From Paenibacillus sp. Root444D2 (GTDB lineage: Bacteria > Bacillota > Bacilli > Paenibacillales > NBRC-103111): DNA of 64,000 nt. Position numbers and translations under genes: made by a program. Shown piece by piece: positions 1-8,825 of the stretch (positions are counted from its first letter, which is position 1; each line of letters begins with the position of its first letter). The stretch is from assembly GCF_001426375.1 (NCBI RefSeq), contig NZ_LMEO01000034.1, positions 402,287 to 466,286 on the forward strand, read 5' to 3'. The notes under the pieces were generated by a model. That model saw only the letters and a list, made by a program, of their open reading frames with translations. It was not told where the DNA came from and ran no database searches.

Positions 1-99
1 TTTTTGCTCAAATGGATAAAGTCCAGATGTAATAATATGTTATTTTTTGTGGATAACCTTTGATCCAATTAAACTATTCTACGATGTTAGGTTTGATGC

Positions 100-290
100 A
101 TGCTTAGTGTATTTTTCATCGTTACAGATGCGAGGGGGAAGTGGAATCGTATCTGTAACGATGTTTTTCATTCTTACAAACGAGAAAAAAGCAGCTTTGT
201 GCGCTGAGTGAGGCTGTAAAGATATTTTTCATCGTTACAGATGCGAGAGGGAAGTGTAATCTTGTCTCTAACGATGTTTTTCTTGTCCAC
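100..290. repeat. Phased hairpin array, CTGTAACGATG family (locus A)
   Basis: The gene-free start of the window holds four imperfect palindromes with arms like CTGTAACGATG and CATCGTTACAG around a T-tract centre. The T-tracts begin at 112, 164, 225 and 277, so the spacing is 52, 61 and 52 bp. The same palindrome family recurs at 36.4-36.8 kb. I see no gene in 1-464. A TGTGGATAA (DnaA-box-like) site lies near 48, and a weak TACAAT -10 candidate at 396-401 may serve the next gene. Confidence 0.75.
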
Positions 291-464
291 TCAACCGAAG
301 GCTTCGCTGTTTCTTTTTAAGATGGGATTCTATTTGTATGTTTGATTTACTCCTAACCCACAGAATCAAAAGGTGAACAATTCATACACATCATGTACAA
401 TAGAGGGAGCAGGTAAGCGCGCGATGCTGCGGGAGCCTAGTATGATCGGATTGGAGGGGAGCAC

Positions 465-923
465 ATGAAGAAAGATGATCTTATAACGGCTGCGGAACTG
501 CATGCACTGCTAGCTGAGAATGGAGAGGACTTTCAGGAGTTTGAAATGGACGAACCCATCGGTACACAGCATCTTCATTCACTGCAAAAAGCCGTTGTGC
601 TCCTCTCCCAGCAAGTGGCGGATCTTCAAACGCAGCTTCATGCGCATTTTGAACTCCAAAACAAACAGCAAGAACAATTGCTTCGGCAGTTTAAATATCA
701 GATTGAACATAAGCTTCATGAGCAGTTGGCAAACGGGATCGTCGTACTGCAGCAGCCGACGGACATGGATGCCGAAGCTTTGCATAAGGAATCCCAACAG
801 CTGACGCTCTATTCAACTGAACGGCCTGAACCGGTTGATGAGGAGCCGACCTATTCCAGGGTGAAAAGCTACAGAAAGATTCGGAAACGAAAGAAGTCGT
901 TACTGGAGAAGCTTTTCGGATAG
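465..923 (+). CDS. Hypothetical coiled-coil protein
   Basis: A 152-residue protein that I do not recognise. An ATG follows a clear GGAGGGG ribosome binding site. The first 40 residues are acidic. Residues about 38-95 are rich in Gln, Leu and His with heptad-like spacing and probably form a coiled coil. The last 20 residues are strongly basic and rich in Lys and Arg. There is no signal peptide or membrane segment. The N-terminal ITAAELHALLAE segment could be a short helix-turn-helix-like start, but that is speculation. A terminator shared with the convergent response regulator follows immediately. It is probably a real gene of unknown function. Confidence 0.7.
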   Translation: MKKDDLITAAELHALLAENGEDFQEFEMDEPIGTQHLHSLQKAVVLLSQQVADLQTQLHAHFELQNKQQEQLLRQFKYQIEHKLHEQLANGIVVLQQPTDMDAEALHKESQQLTLYSTERPEPVDEEPTYSRVKSYRKIRKRKKSLLEKLFG

Positions 924-933
924 TTGAAAAAGA

Positions 934-976
934 CAAAAGACCGCATCTTCCTAGTCGAAGAGCGGTCTTTCCTTGT
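934..976. terminator. Bidirectional terminator
   Basis: AAAGACCGC at 937-945 pairs perfectly with GCGGTCTTT at 962-970, flanked by A- and T-rich tracts. It separates the hypothetical gene from the convergent response regulator. Confidence 0.85.
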
Positions 977-994
977 TTTAGTGCAGCTGAAAAT

Positions 995-1681
995 CTATAG
1001 CATCCCTTCCTCATGCGCCTTCTTGGATGCTTGCACGCGGTCTCGGACGTCCATTTTCGAGTATATGCTGGAAATATAGTTTTTCACGGTGCCTTCGGAC
1101 AAAAACAGCTTTTCGGCAATTTCCCTGTTATTGAGACCATCGGCGATACAGTGCAGTACTTGCACTTCGCGCTCGCTGAGTCCATAAGCATCGGCCCGAA
1201 TCTGCTCTTCTACAGCTTTGACTCCGGCACCCTGCGATGTATGATCTGCAGCGCCCCTTGCCTCCTGGACGAGCATTCTGGCGATATCTTGCGGGATGAG
1301 TGTGCCGCCTTGATGCACCCATTTGATGCCGGCCGCCAGATCCTTCGGATGAATGGCTTTGAGCAGATAGCCTTCGGCACCCGCTCCTAGGGCATCAACG
1401 ACATAGCTGATTTCCTGGAAGGTAGTCAGGATGATGACGCGAATCTGAGGCCATGCGGCCTTGATTTGGCGGGTCGCTTCGACGCCGTCCATGACAGGCA
1501 TATGAATGTCCATGAGAACGACGTCAGGCTGCTGTTCTTCGCACTGCTTTAAAGCTATATGACCGTTCTCAGCCAAACCGACAACATGAATGTCCGGATC
1601 CATATCAAGTACGATGTGTAGGCTTTCTCTTATTAAATCCTGATCATCGACCAGGAGAAGTTTAAGCGGGGTTGTGTTCAT
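995..1681 (-). CDS. NarL/LuxR-family response regulator
   Basis: A 228-residue DNA-binding response regulator. The N-terminal receiver domain (about residues 6-125) has the acidic pair at D12-D13 and the phospho-acceptor D58 in VVLMDIHMP. A LuxR-type helix-turn-helix lies at about 165-228 (LSEREVQVLHCIADG, then NNREIAEKLFLSEGTVKNY). The ATG follows GAGGAGG. The cognate kinase gene is just upstream on the same strand, 144 bp away, and the pair diverges from an ABC transporter that is its likely target. The family pattern resembles the DesK/LiaS-type systems of Firmicutes that sense membrane stress, antibiotics or lipids. The actual signal cannot be read from the sequence. Confidence 0.92.
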   Translation of the reverse strand: MNTTPLKLLLVDDQDLIRESLHIVLDMDPDIHVVGLAENGHIALKQCEEQQPDVVLMDIHMPVMDGVEATRQIKAAWPQIRVIILTTFQEISYVVDALGAGAEGYLLKAIHPKDLAAGIKWVHQGGTLIPQDIARMLVQEARGAADHTSQGAGVKAVEEQIRADAYGLSEREVQVLHCIADGLNNREIAEKLFLSEGTVKNYISSIYSKMDVRDRVQASKKAHEEGML

Positions 1682-1698
1682 GCTTGATCCTCCTCAGA

Positions 1699-1761
1699 GT
1701 TTTTCGCCAGAAAAACTGGCATCGAAAGCGTTACTTGAATTTTTCACCAGAAAAACTGGCC
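1699..1761. repeat. Pair of GCCAG-AAAAA-CTGGC palindromes
   Basis: Two near-identical palindromes (5-bp arms, AAAAA centre) lie at 1706-1720 and 1746-1760 between the kinase and regulator genes. Their A-tracts start at 1711 and 1751, exactly 40 bp apart. They could be operator or attenuator hairpins, or a fifth member of the phased palindromes seen elsewhere in this window. Confidence 0.7.
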
Positions 1762-1825
1762 ATCATTAGCGCTGCTTAAGTTTGTATCCACATTGTACCA
1801 CCCGGTGCTTCCAACGGGAAAGGAT

Positions 1826-3025
1826 TTAGAATGACGGCGAGCGTTTGGCAGGAATGGAACAATGGACGATAGTACCTTGACCTAATGTGGAGCTTACCTG
1901 CAGTGTACCCTGCAGAGCAAATATGCGTTCCTGCATGGCGTTGATACCAAAGCCAACTTTCAGCTGCTCCGTACCGATGCCATCGTCCTCAATACGAATG
2001 TCGACTAAACTGTCGGAGTAAGTTAGGGTAACTTCTACGGTGGAAGCCCGGCCATGCCGTTTGGCGTTGGTCAGTGATTCTTGCAGACAGCGAATGAGCG
2101 AAAGTTTGGTTTGTTTCGGAATTTCGAATTCCTCACCGATAGTCGTGAACCGTATTTGGGTCCCGGTATGAAGGGCAAATTCGTTAGCCAATCTTGTCAA
2201 TTGTTGGGAGAGCAGCATATCGCCCTCGGGAACCATCTGATGAATGCTGCGGCGTACTTCTTCGAGCCCATTGCGGGTTACACTACGCAGGACATCCAGC
2301 TTTTCTTTGGCTTTGTCTGGCGCTGTTTCGATCAGGTAGGACACAGCGTCCATCCCCATGATGACGGAAGTAAACGTATGACCTACTGTATCGTGTAATT
2401 CACGAGCCATTCGGTTGCGTTCCTCGAGTAGCGTAAGCTGTTCGATTTGGTTGGCGTACTGCTCTAATGCGTTATTTTGCTCATGGATTAAATGGTACTG
2501 ACGTTGGTTCTCGGCTAAAAGCTTTTCGGTCTTCTCATTCGAAGTCACAACCCGTTGTAAGCTAAGGCCAATGGCAAAGAATAGCACAGCATTTAAGATA
2601 ATGCTAAATAATTGACCAACCCCCATCCCGCTGTGTAGGATGAAAAAATACTCAACAGGCACTGCGACCATAAATATGGGAGCGGTCCACCAAGCATTTT
2701 TTCGGTCGGTGAGGAATCCAATGACCATTAATGGGCAATTAATAGAAAGGTACGCATCCTGCTGCATCCATGAAAGATAGATTTGTAGAGGAATACCTGT
2801 CAGCAGCACGGCAATCGGATAGAAGGTTGAGTTGATGTAGTTCGGTCTCCAGAATAGAAATGGAACACCATAGGACAGGAGGATGGCCAATATCGTTTGG
2901 ATGGTAGTCGTTAGTTCATGCTCATGCATATGCAGCAGCGCATAAAGTAGGCCAAGCAGCGAAGAACCGGTCAAGACGATAAATAGGGACCACTCCACAC
3001 CGTGCCAAGGTCTTCTTTGAATCAT
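1826..3025 (-). CDS. Sensor histidine kinase, NarL-system (HisKA_3) type
   Basis: A 399-residue membrane kinase. Residues 1-160 carry about five to six hydrophobic helices with little extracellular loop, which suggests sensing within the membrane. A coiled coil (about 161-205) leads to the dimerisation/phospho-acceptor domain with H211 in ARELHDTVGH. The HATPase_c domain follows (RCLQESLTNAKRHG as N-box, EDDGIG and GFGINAMQERI as G-boxes). The ATG follows AAGGAG with good spacing. It is encoded with the response regulator and divergent from the ABC transporter. All catalytic boxes look intact. The ligand is unknown. Confidence 0.92.
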   Translation of the reverse strand: MIQRRPWHGVEWSLFIVLTGSSLLGLLYALLHMHEHELTTTIQTILAILLSYGVPFLFWRPNYINSTFYPIAVLLTGIPLQIYLSWMQQDAYLSINCPLMVIGFLTDRKNAWWTAPIFMVAVPVEYFFILHSGMGVGQLFSIILNAVLFFAIGLSLQRVVTSNEKTEKLLAENQRQYHLIHEQNNALEQYANQIEQLTLLEERNRMARELHDTVGHTFTSVIMGMDAVSYLIETAPDKAKEKLDVLRSVTRNGLEEVRRSIHQMVPEGDMLLSQQLTRLANEFALHTGTQIRFTTIGEEFEIPKQTKLSLIRCLQESLTNAKRHGRASTVEVTLTYSDSLVDIRIEDDGIGTEQLKVGFGINAMQERIFALQGTLQVSSTLGQGTIVHCSIPAKRSPSF

Positions 3026-3221
3026 AAAAGGACTCCTTTACACAAGATCTTATATGATCATTGTACATAAAATTAGGAAAAAGCCATAGTGAGCGCAGTC
3101 ATATGGTATGGTGATGATTTATGACCTTTCTCTATGACTATTCTTAGGAAGTTTACTAGGCAAAGCGGTTCAAGTAAGGTAGCATTGGGTTATATTGGTT
3201 AAAGTTAGGAGGAATGTAAGG

Positions 3222-4157
3222 ATGACGGCAACAACAGAGGCCATAACGCCGATTGTAAAAATCGATCAAATTACGAAACGCATCGGTTCTAAGACGATTA
3301 TTGATAAATTAAGCTTTGAGGTGCCGCGGGGCGAGGTGTTTGGGTTTCTCGGTCCGAACGGAGCGGGAAAAACGACAACCATTCGGATGATGGTCGGACT
3401 TATGTCGATCACGGAAGGAGATATACGGATTGGCGGGTATTCGATTCGTACCCATTTTGAGCAAGCGATTCGTCATGTTGGCGCTATTGTAGAAAATCCG
3501 GAAATGTACAAATTTCTAAGTGGTTATCAGAATTTGGTCCATTATGCGAGAATGTTCCCGGGCATTGAGGAAGACCGAATTCAAGAGGTCATTGATCTTG
3601 TTGGTATGGAAAATAGAATCCATGACAAGGTCAAAACATACTCCCTCGGCATGCGCCAAAGGCTTGGAATTGCTCAAGCCTTGCTGCATAAGCCGTCAGT
3701 ACTCATCCTGGACGAGCCTACCAATGGGCTGGATCCAGCAGGTATTCGGGAGCTGCGTGATCATTTGCGGAAGCTTACTCGCGAGGATGGGATCTCTGTC
3801 ATCGTGTCCAGTCACTTACTATCGGAGATGGAGTTGATGTGCGACCGAGTCGCCATTATTCAGAACGGGAAGCTGGTGGATGTCAGACTGATTAAAGAAT
3901 TTGTTCAGGCGGATGGCAAGCAGCAGGTGGCTTTTGAGGTGGCGTCGATGAATCAAGCTTTGACATTAGCAGCTGAACACGGAGCAGCAGTGGAAGTAGT
4001 TGGGAATGACATTATGATGAATCTCGATAAGCAAGAAACCGCAACGTGGAACAAAAGATTTGTAGAGGCAGGGATTGCGGTCTATGGCATCCGAGCGACA
4101 ACCAAATCGCTGGAAGATCAATTTTTAGAGATGACGGGAAGTGATCCGATTGCTTAA
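3222..4157 (+). CDS. ABC transporter ATP-binding protein
   Basis: A 311-residue ATPase subunit of an ABC-2-type exporter. Walker A is GPNGAGKT at residues 44-51, the signature SLGMRQR and Walker B LILDEPTNGLDP follow, and SSHLLSEME contains the switch His. The C-terminal 80 residues are the usual variable domain of drug/bacitracin-type exporters. I chose the ATG at 3222, preceded by AGGAGG, over an upstream in-frame TTG at 3195 that would cover the ribosome binding site. The permease gene overlaps its end by 17 bp. Divergence from a two-component system suggests stress-induced export of an antimicrobial or lipid-active compound (inference). Confidence 0.93.
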   Translation: MTATTEAITPIVKIDQITKRIGSKTIIDKLSFEVPRGEVFGFLGPNGAGKTTTIRMMVGLMSITEGDIRIGGYSIRTHFEQAIRHVGAIVENPEMYKFLSGYQNLVHYARMFPGIEEDRIQEVIDLVGMENRIHDKVKTYSLGMRQRLGIAQALLHKPSVLILDEPTNGLDPAGIRELRDHLRKLTREDGISVIVSSHLLSEMELMCDRVAIIQNGKLVDVRLIKEFVQADGKQQVAFEVASMNQALTLAAEHGAAVEVVGNDIMMNLDKQETATWNKRFVEAGIAVYGIRATTKSLEDQFLEMTGSDPIA

Positions 4158-5085
4158 TCTCATTCGAAATGAACAGATGAAAATTTATCGTAGGCTGCGA
4201 ACTTGGATTCTAGGTGGATTATTGATTGCCATTGTCGTATTAGCAGCACTATTCTCACATTCGGGTTATAAAGCAAATGAAGACTGGAAAATAAGAGCGG
4301 CGGAATCGATTGAGCACAATCAGAAAGAGCTGGAAAATCCGGATGTACCGGCCAAATTTCAACAGCAGATGAGGGAGGACATAGCGCTTCAGCAGTACAT
4401 GTTGGATCATAATTACCCTCCGACAGATAACACGTTGTGGGGTGGCACTCTTAGCGCAGCAGGATTAATCATCATGGTTACGTTATTTACCGTGATTATT
4501 GCCGGAGATATGGTCGCTGGTGAGTTTACATGGGGGACGATTAAGCTGCTGCTCATTCGTCCTGCCAGCCGAGCGAAGATTCTCCTGTCTAAGTATCTAA
4601 CAACGCTGCTGTTTGCAGCTACGCTACTGATTGTGATGTTTATTACTTCTCTGATTGTGAACGGGTTCCTCTACGGATTTCAGAATCTAAACCTGCCACA
4701 CCTGACTGTAAATGCAGCGGGGCAAGTTAAGGAAGGCAGTATGCTGGTGTTTGTGTTTGCCACTTATGGACTGAAGCTGATCGAACTCGTCATGATCGTG
4801 ACGATGGCCTTTATGATCTCGACCGTATTTCGGAGTTCTTCACTAGCCATTGGTCTCAGCATTTTCATCATGTTCGCGGGGCAAGTTATTACGCTATTAC
4901 TGATGAGATACAGCTGGGGAAAGTATTTCTTGTTCGCCAATACGGATCTCACTCCCTACCTTGAGGGGCAGCCGCTGGCAGAAGGGATGACGCTTGGCTT
5001 CTCTATCACCGTGCTCCTCTTCTACTTCTTATTGTTTAATGTACTTTCATGGGAAATATTCCGCAGACGCGATGTAGCTGCCTGA
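4141..5085 (+). CDS. ABC-2 type transporter permease
   Basis: A 314-residue membrane subunit starting at a GTG inside the end of the ATPase gene, so the two are probably translationally coupled. There is one helix at about 23-42, an extracytoplasmic stretch of about 60 residues, then five more hydrophobic segments. This is the usual six-helix ABC-2 layout. The motif GDMVAGEFTWGTIKLLLIRP is typical of Firmicute drug-exporter permeases. It forms an exporter with the preceding ATPase. The substrate is unknown. Confidence 0.9.
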   Translation: MIRLLNLIRNEQMKIYRRLRTWILGGLLIAIVVLAALFSHSGYKANEDWKIRAAESIEHNQKELENPDVPAKFQQQMREDIALQQYMLDHNYPPTDNTLWGGTLSAAGLIIMVTLFTVIIAGDMVAGEFTWGTIKLLLIRPASRAKILLSKYLTTLLFAATLLIVMFITSLIVNGFLYGFQNLNLPHLTVNAAGQVKEGSMLVFVFATYGLKLIELVMIVTMAFMISTVFRSSSLAIGLSIFIMFAGQVITLLLMRYSWGKYFLFANTDLTPYLEGQPLAEGMTLGFSITVLLFYFLLFNVLSWEIFRRRDVAA

Positions 5086-5121
5086 TTCTAGGGCGGTCTA
5101 GAGAGTAACGGATAACGGATA

Positions 5122-5170
5122 CAAAAAAGGACGACTCCTAGGTTAGGTAACCTTTGGAATCGTCCTTTTC
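5122..5170. terminator. Bidirectional terminator
   Basis: An A-tract plus AAAAGGACGA pairs with TCGTCCTTTT around an inner partly paired region. It lies between the convergent permease and HAD genes. Confidence 0.8.
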
Positions 5171-5905
5171 TCATTTTTGAATATACGCGTGGATGGTATC
5201 AGGAACTTCCTGCAAGGAGTTCAACTGATAGAACGCCCCTTTAGGAGTGATGTCGATGGTTCCTTTGTTGTACTCCCAGTCCTGCTGTACAGGAATGTGA
5301 ATCGAGTGAATACCGGCATGCAGCGCAGGCAGTACATCCGTCTTGATCGAGTTGCCGATCATCCATGTGTGGTTACGATCAAAACGCTGTTCATTCATGA
5401 TCGTTTCCATGTATTCTCTCGTCTTATGCACAGTAACAAAGATGCGATCATCAAAGTAGGTGTCTAAGCTCAAATCCTTCACTTTTTTCATTTGGATAGT
5501 TGCATCGCCGCCTGTATATAGGAACAATCGGTGTCCGGCTTGCTGAAGATGATCGAGTGTTTCGTTCATTTGTGGATAAGGCTCTGCCGTGTATTCATAG
5601 ACAGTATGGCCTAATTGCATTAACCATGCTTCTTCTTTTACATTCGTTGGACGGTTATACTGTGAGGCGAACCATTGGTATGTCTCAACAAATGATTTGG
5701 GAAAACGATCCGGCATAAAGCCATGAATGTGGATGCCAGCGAGATCGATTTGGAGCTGCTTCTGCTTGATGTCCTGCGCGCTAAGTCCGTGCCCAGAATA
5801 CCATGTGAGCATAAGATCGATAAACTGGTCAATCACGAAATCAAAATATTTATTACAATGCACCAACGTATCGTCAAGATCAAAAAGTATCGTTTGTTCT
5901 CTCAT
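5171..5905 (-). CDS. HAD-superfamily hydrolase
   Basis: A 244-residue probable phosphatase. Motif I is DLDDT with catalytic D9 and D11. A helical cap region follows, then motif II (FLYTGG), a conserved Lys region and motif IV (MIGNSIKTDVLPA). I chose the second ATG because GGAGA lies about 9 bases before it; the upstream ATG at 5923 has no ribosome binding site. It is related to the putative phosphoglycolate phosphatase-like HADs of bacilli. It has no signal peptide, so it is cytosolic. The substrate cannot be assigned from sequence. Confidence 0.88.
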   Translation of the reverse strand: MREQTILFDLDDTLVHCNKYFDFVIDQFIDLMLTWYSGHGLSAQDIKQKQLQIDLAGIHIHGFMPDRFPKSFVETYQWFASQYNRPTNVKEEAWLMQLGHTVYEYTAEPYPQMNETLDHLQQAGHRLFLYTGGDATIQMKKVKDLSLDTYFDDRIFVTVHKTREYMETIMNEQRFDRNHTWMIGNSIKTDVLPALHAGIHSIHIPVQQDWEYNKGTIDITPKGAFYQLNSLQEVPDTIHAYIQK

Positions 5906-5985
5906 AGGCCTTGTCTCCTGCATCAGTTAGAAATGAATTTCCAACTATTATATCATGCGCCTAGCCCCAAGCCTAGGCGAGACCC

Positions 5986-6438
5986 CTACATAGCTACCGT
6001 ATTCCCTTTAAATGCCCCATTTGCGGATGAGGCAGGTTTATTCCCATTCTCTTGATCGCCGTTTTGGATAGGGGCAGTTGTTGAAGCTTTCGAGTCCATT
6101 TTACTGTTTCCTTGGAATAGTCCGCCTTCTTCAATGATAAAGGAAGCCGCGCTGATATTGCCTTGAAGGGAACCTGTAGAAGTAATTGTCAGCTTGCCCT
6201 TGGTGATAATGTTACCCTGGACACTTCCTGCCAGTACAACGTCTCTTGCAGAAATATTGGATTTTACAACGCCATTTTCCCCAATAATAACATCCCCTGC
6301 GCATTCGATATCACCTGTAATGCCGCCTTCAATGCGAATGCTAGCTTCTGATTTAATACGGCCTTCAAAGGTTGTACCTTCTCCAATCAAAGTATCGGTT
6401 GTATTTGGATTCATGAAGTCTTTCTTTTTCTTAAACAT
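5986..6438 (-). CDS. Bactofilin (polymer-forming cytoskeletal protein)
   Basis: A 150-residue protein with a short basic N-tail, a right-handed beta-helix core (about residues 15-110) of repeating valine, isoleucine and glycine strands (TLIGEGTTFEGRI, IRIEGGITGDIECAGDVIIG and so on), and a disordered, Asn/Ala-rich C-tail. Bactofilins self-assemble without nucleotide and often position cell-wall enzymes. Its start lies 6 bp after the M23 peptidase stop on the same strand, the conserved bactofilin/peptidoglycan-endopeptidase pairing. It probably scaffolds that peptidase at the membrane. Confidence 0.93.
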   Translation of the reverse strand: MFKKKKDFMNPNTTDTLIGEGTTFEGRIKSEASIRIEGGITGDIECAGDVIIGENGVVKSNISARDVVLAGSVQGNIITKGKLTITSTGSLQGNISAASFIIEEGGLFQGNSKMDSKASTTAPIQNGDQENGNKPASSANGAFKGNTVAM

Positions 6439-6443
6439 GGTGG

Positions 6444-7475
6444 TTATTCATCCTTTCGAGTCGCTTTGAGATAAGGTTTAGGATCGATGCTTTCTCCATT
6501 TTTGAGTACTTCATAGTGCAGATGAGGTCCAGTACTGCGTCCCGTGGAGCCGACTAAGCCTATAGAACTACCTTTTTCCACGGAATCTCCCTTATTCACT
6601 AAAATTTTATTTAAATGCATGTACCAAGTGCGCAATCCCTTTGAATGCTCGATGACGATATTGTTGCCGTGGAACATATCACTCCCCGTACTGACGACTT
6701 TGCCGTCTGCGGTTGCATAGACAGGATCATTCTCACGGGCACCGAAATCAATGCCGGAATGAAAGCTTGGACGATGCGTAAAAGGGTCTGTGCGGTAACC
6801 AAACGTCGATGTGACGACCTTGGTGGTAGTCGGCCACAGGGTCGGGGTAATGCGAAGCAATTGCTGCTTATCGGCAACCTTTTGCTTCGTTGCGGTTAAG
6901 TTGGTTTGCAGCTCTTTCACTTCGCTGTTAAGTGCCGTGAAGGAAGCTAACGTCTGCTCACCAAGCTTTATAATGTCTTCCTGAGAAGCTGGATTAGGGC
7001 TTCCGCCAATACCGCTGTCAAGGGTAGGGAGCTTTCCATCTGCATCCGCAGGTTTATCCTGTGTGCTGGATGAAGTGCTGGCAACAGCTGTGCCGGCTGT
7101 GTTTGCATCGATTCCGGCAATCGATTTGAGATCACTTTCGAATTTCTTCATCTCTTCGACTTGCGTTTTCATTTGTTCGGCTTGTTGAGACAGTTGAATA
7201 ACTTCATTCTGTAATTGTTCGATGGCCTTGTCTTTGGAATTTAATGCAGCGCTCCATTGCTGGTTAGCTCCAGTTAGCTTAGATTGCAGAGCGCTAGCTT
7301 TTTTCAAGGTGCTTGCATGCATCAGATATGTGATTATAGAAATTAGCAGTAGCACGGAGAAGCATGCTGCAGCGATATAGGCGAATAAATGGGGAATACG
7401 AAACCTGACGACCGATTGATTGGCATCTGGAATGATGACTAGCGTCAGTTTTTTGGGTTTCCAGTTGAGCTTCAT
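6444..7475 (-). CDS. Membrane-anchored M23 peptidoglycan endopeptidase
   Basis: A 343-residue protein with an N-terminal membrane anchor (about residues 29-50), a coiled coil (about 55-115), a Ser/Thr/Ala-rich linker and a C-terminal LytM/M23 domain (about 225-335). The zinc ligands are visible in SFHSGIDFGA and in HLHYEV. This is a single-pass type II protein with its catalytic domain outside the membrane, expected to cleave peptide cross-links. It is the first gene of a two-gene unit with the bactofilin, and cell-shape or sporulation-related remodelling is likely (inference). Confidence 0.93.
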   Translation of the reverse strand: MKLNWKPKKLTLVIIPDANQSVVRFRIPHLFAYIAAACFSVLLLISIITYLMHASTLKKASALQSKLTGANQQWSAALNSKDKAIEQLQNEVIQLSQQAEQMKTQVEEMKKFESDLKSIAGIDANTAGTAVASTSSSTQDKPADADGKLPTLDSGIGGSPNPASQEDIIKLGEQTLASFTALNSEVKELQTNLTATKQKVADKQQLLRITPTLWPTTTKVVTSTFGYRTDPFTHRPSFHSGIDFGARENDPVYATADGKVVSTGSDMFHGNNIVIEHSKGLRTWYMHLNKILVNKGDSVEKGSSIGLVGSTGRSTGPHLHYEVLKNGESIDPKPYLKATRKDE

Positions 7476-7675
7476 AAAGGCTTAATTGTCTCCTGTCGTG
7501 GTTGAATTTGGTAAAGTTCGTATTCCTGTACTTCATTCGTCATATTTTGATAAAAACCTTCCTAATACCTACTAGTCCTAGATAAAATGAGTCTAAAGTA
7601 GGAAGGAATCTTGTCGGATATAATCGAATGTACTTAACAAATACAGGAAGTTGTAGATATGGAGTGTAGCCACTA

Positions 7676-8767
7676 ATGATAAAGCTTGCAGGTATCGATA
7701 TAGGGAACGATAGTATTAAACTGGTGCTGGATGGTTCTAGAGAACCGTTAGTGATCCCGAATATCATTGCGCCGGGATACGAAAGACATATTTTGCAGGA
7801 AGAGGACTCACCATTGAAAGCGCTGGATGTGATGATTTACAGCCCATCCCTTTCACAAAGAAATCAACGCTATTTCGTCGGACAACTTGCTTTGGAACAT
7901 GAAGATAACCTGGAGCTTGAAGACACGGATAATAAAGCGATATCGGATCAATCCCTTATTGTTGCGCTTACTGCCCTAGCTTATCAAGGTCTCACCAACC
8001 AAGCCTTTAATGCTGGGTACGGGAATGTAGACGAAGTTGAATATACGCTCGGAACCGGCTTGCCAGTCCGTGCGTTTGCGAAGTTCAATCAGCAATTCGA
8101 GCAAAGACTTCTTGGTGAGCATGAAGTGACGTTTCTATCCACTCCACAATTCCAAAACCGTAAGATTAAAGTATCGGTTCGCAAGGTTGCAGTTTCCATT
8201 GAAGGGGCGGCAGCTATGTTCCATTTGGCTACGCACGATAGCTTGCAAGTCAAGGACGAAGAGATTTACAACGGCTGCATCGGCGTTTGCGAAATCGGCG
8301 CGCTGACAACGGACTTCCCTGTTATCAAACGGATGGCCATTGATAATCACTTCAGCCATGGCGAGCAAATTGGCATCGCTACCTACCTGGATGCCGTCAT
8401 TCGCGATGTCGAAGATGCTTACGGCTACGTATTCCCAAGCCGCGCGAAGCTGGTTCAGCGAGTGAAGAATCGTGAGTTTACGATTCAACTTCTTGGCGAA
8501 GGACAGGTCGATATTCGGCCGATCGTGGACCAGCATTTCCGCCGCGCGGCTTTGCGCATGATCGAGATGATCAAAAAGCGCTGGCGCAAATATCCCGATA
8601 TTCAATGCTTTTATGTGATTGGCGGAGGCGCATCAGCCCTGAAACCTTATATCCAAGAAGCCGCAGGGTCATTAAAATTGCGATTCGCGAATGAAAGCGA
8701 ATATCTAAATATGTATGGCTACTTGAAAGTGGCCAAAAGTCGGTTAAGCCAGTCAGTTCCTGTTTAA
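7676..8767 (+). CDS. ParM/StbA-like actin-family ATPase
   Basis: A 363-residue actin-like protein. Phosphate-1 loop GIDIGNDSIK is at residues 6-15, a second nucleotide motif GVCEIGALTTDFPV at about 202-215, and the adenosine motif VIGGGASALKPYI at about 315-327. The length and layout fit the ParM/Alp family rather than MreB or DnaK. Plasmid ParM needs a ParR adaptor and parC repeats, but a terminator follows directly and no small DNA-binding gene is adjacent. It lies divergent from the bactofilin/M23 pair, separated by 200 bp. A filament-forming role is expected, but the cargo is unknown. Confidence 0.85.
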   Translation: MIKLAGIDIGNDSIKLVLDGSREPLVIPNIIAPGYERHILQEEDSPLKALDVMIYSPSLSQRNQRYFVGQLALEHEDNLELEDTDNKAISDQSLIVALTALAYQGLTNQAFNAGYGNVDEVEYTLGTGLPVRAFAKFNQQFEQRLLGEHEVTFLSTPQFQNRKIKVSVRKVAVSIEGAAAMFHLATHDSLQVKDEEIYNGCIGVCEIGALTTDFPVIKRMAIDNHFSHGEQIGIATYLDAVIRDVEDAYGYVFPSRAKLVQRVKNREFTIQLLGEGQVDIRPIVDQHFRRAALRMIEMIKKRWRKYPDIQCFYVIGGGASALKPYIQEAAGSLKLRFANESEYLNMYGYLKVAKSRLSQSVPV

Positions 8768-8772
8768 TCCTC

Positions 8773-8806
8773 ACAAGCACCTGTTTATATGCGGGTGCTT
8801 TTTTAT
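8773..8806 (+). terminator. Rho-independent terminator
   Basis: AAGCACC and GGGTGCTT form a short stem followed by TTTTTT, directly after the ParM-like gene. This suggests a monocistronic transcript. Confidence 0.8.
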
Positions 8807-8825
8807 GCATTTTTTTGCCACAAAA

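Noticed and set aside
7676..8767. Evidence of an integrated plasmid from the ParM-like gene
   Set aside because: No replication initiator, ParR, parC repeats or mobile-element genes nearby; flanking genes look chromosomal.
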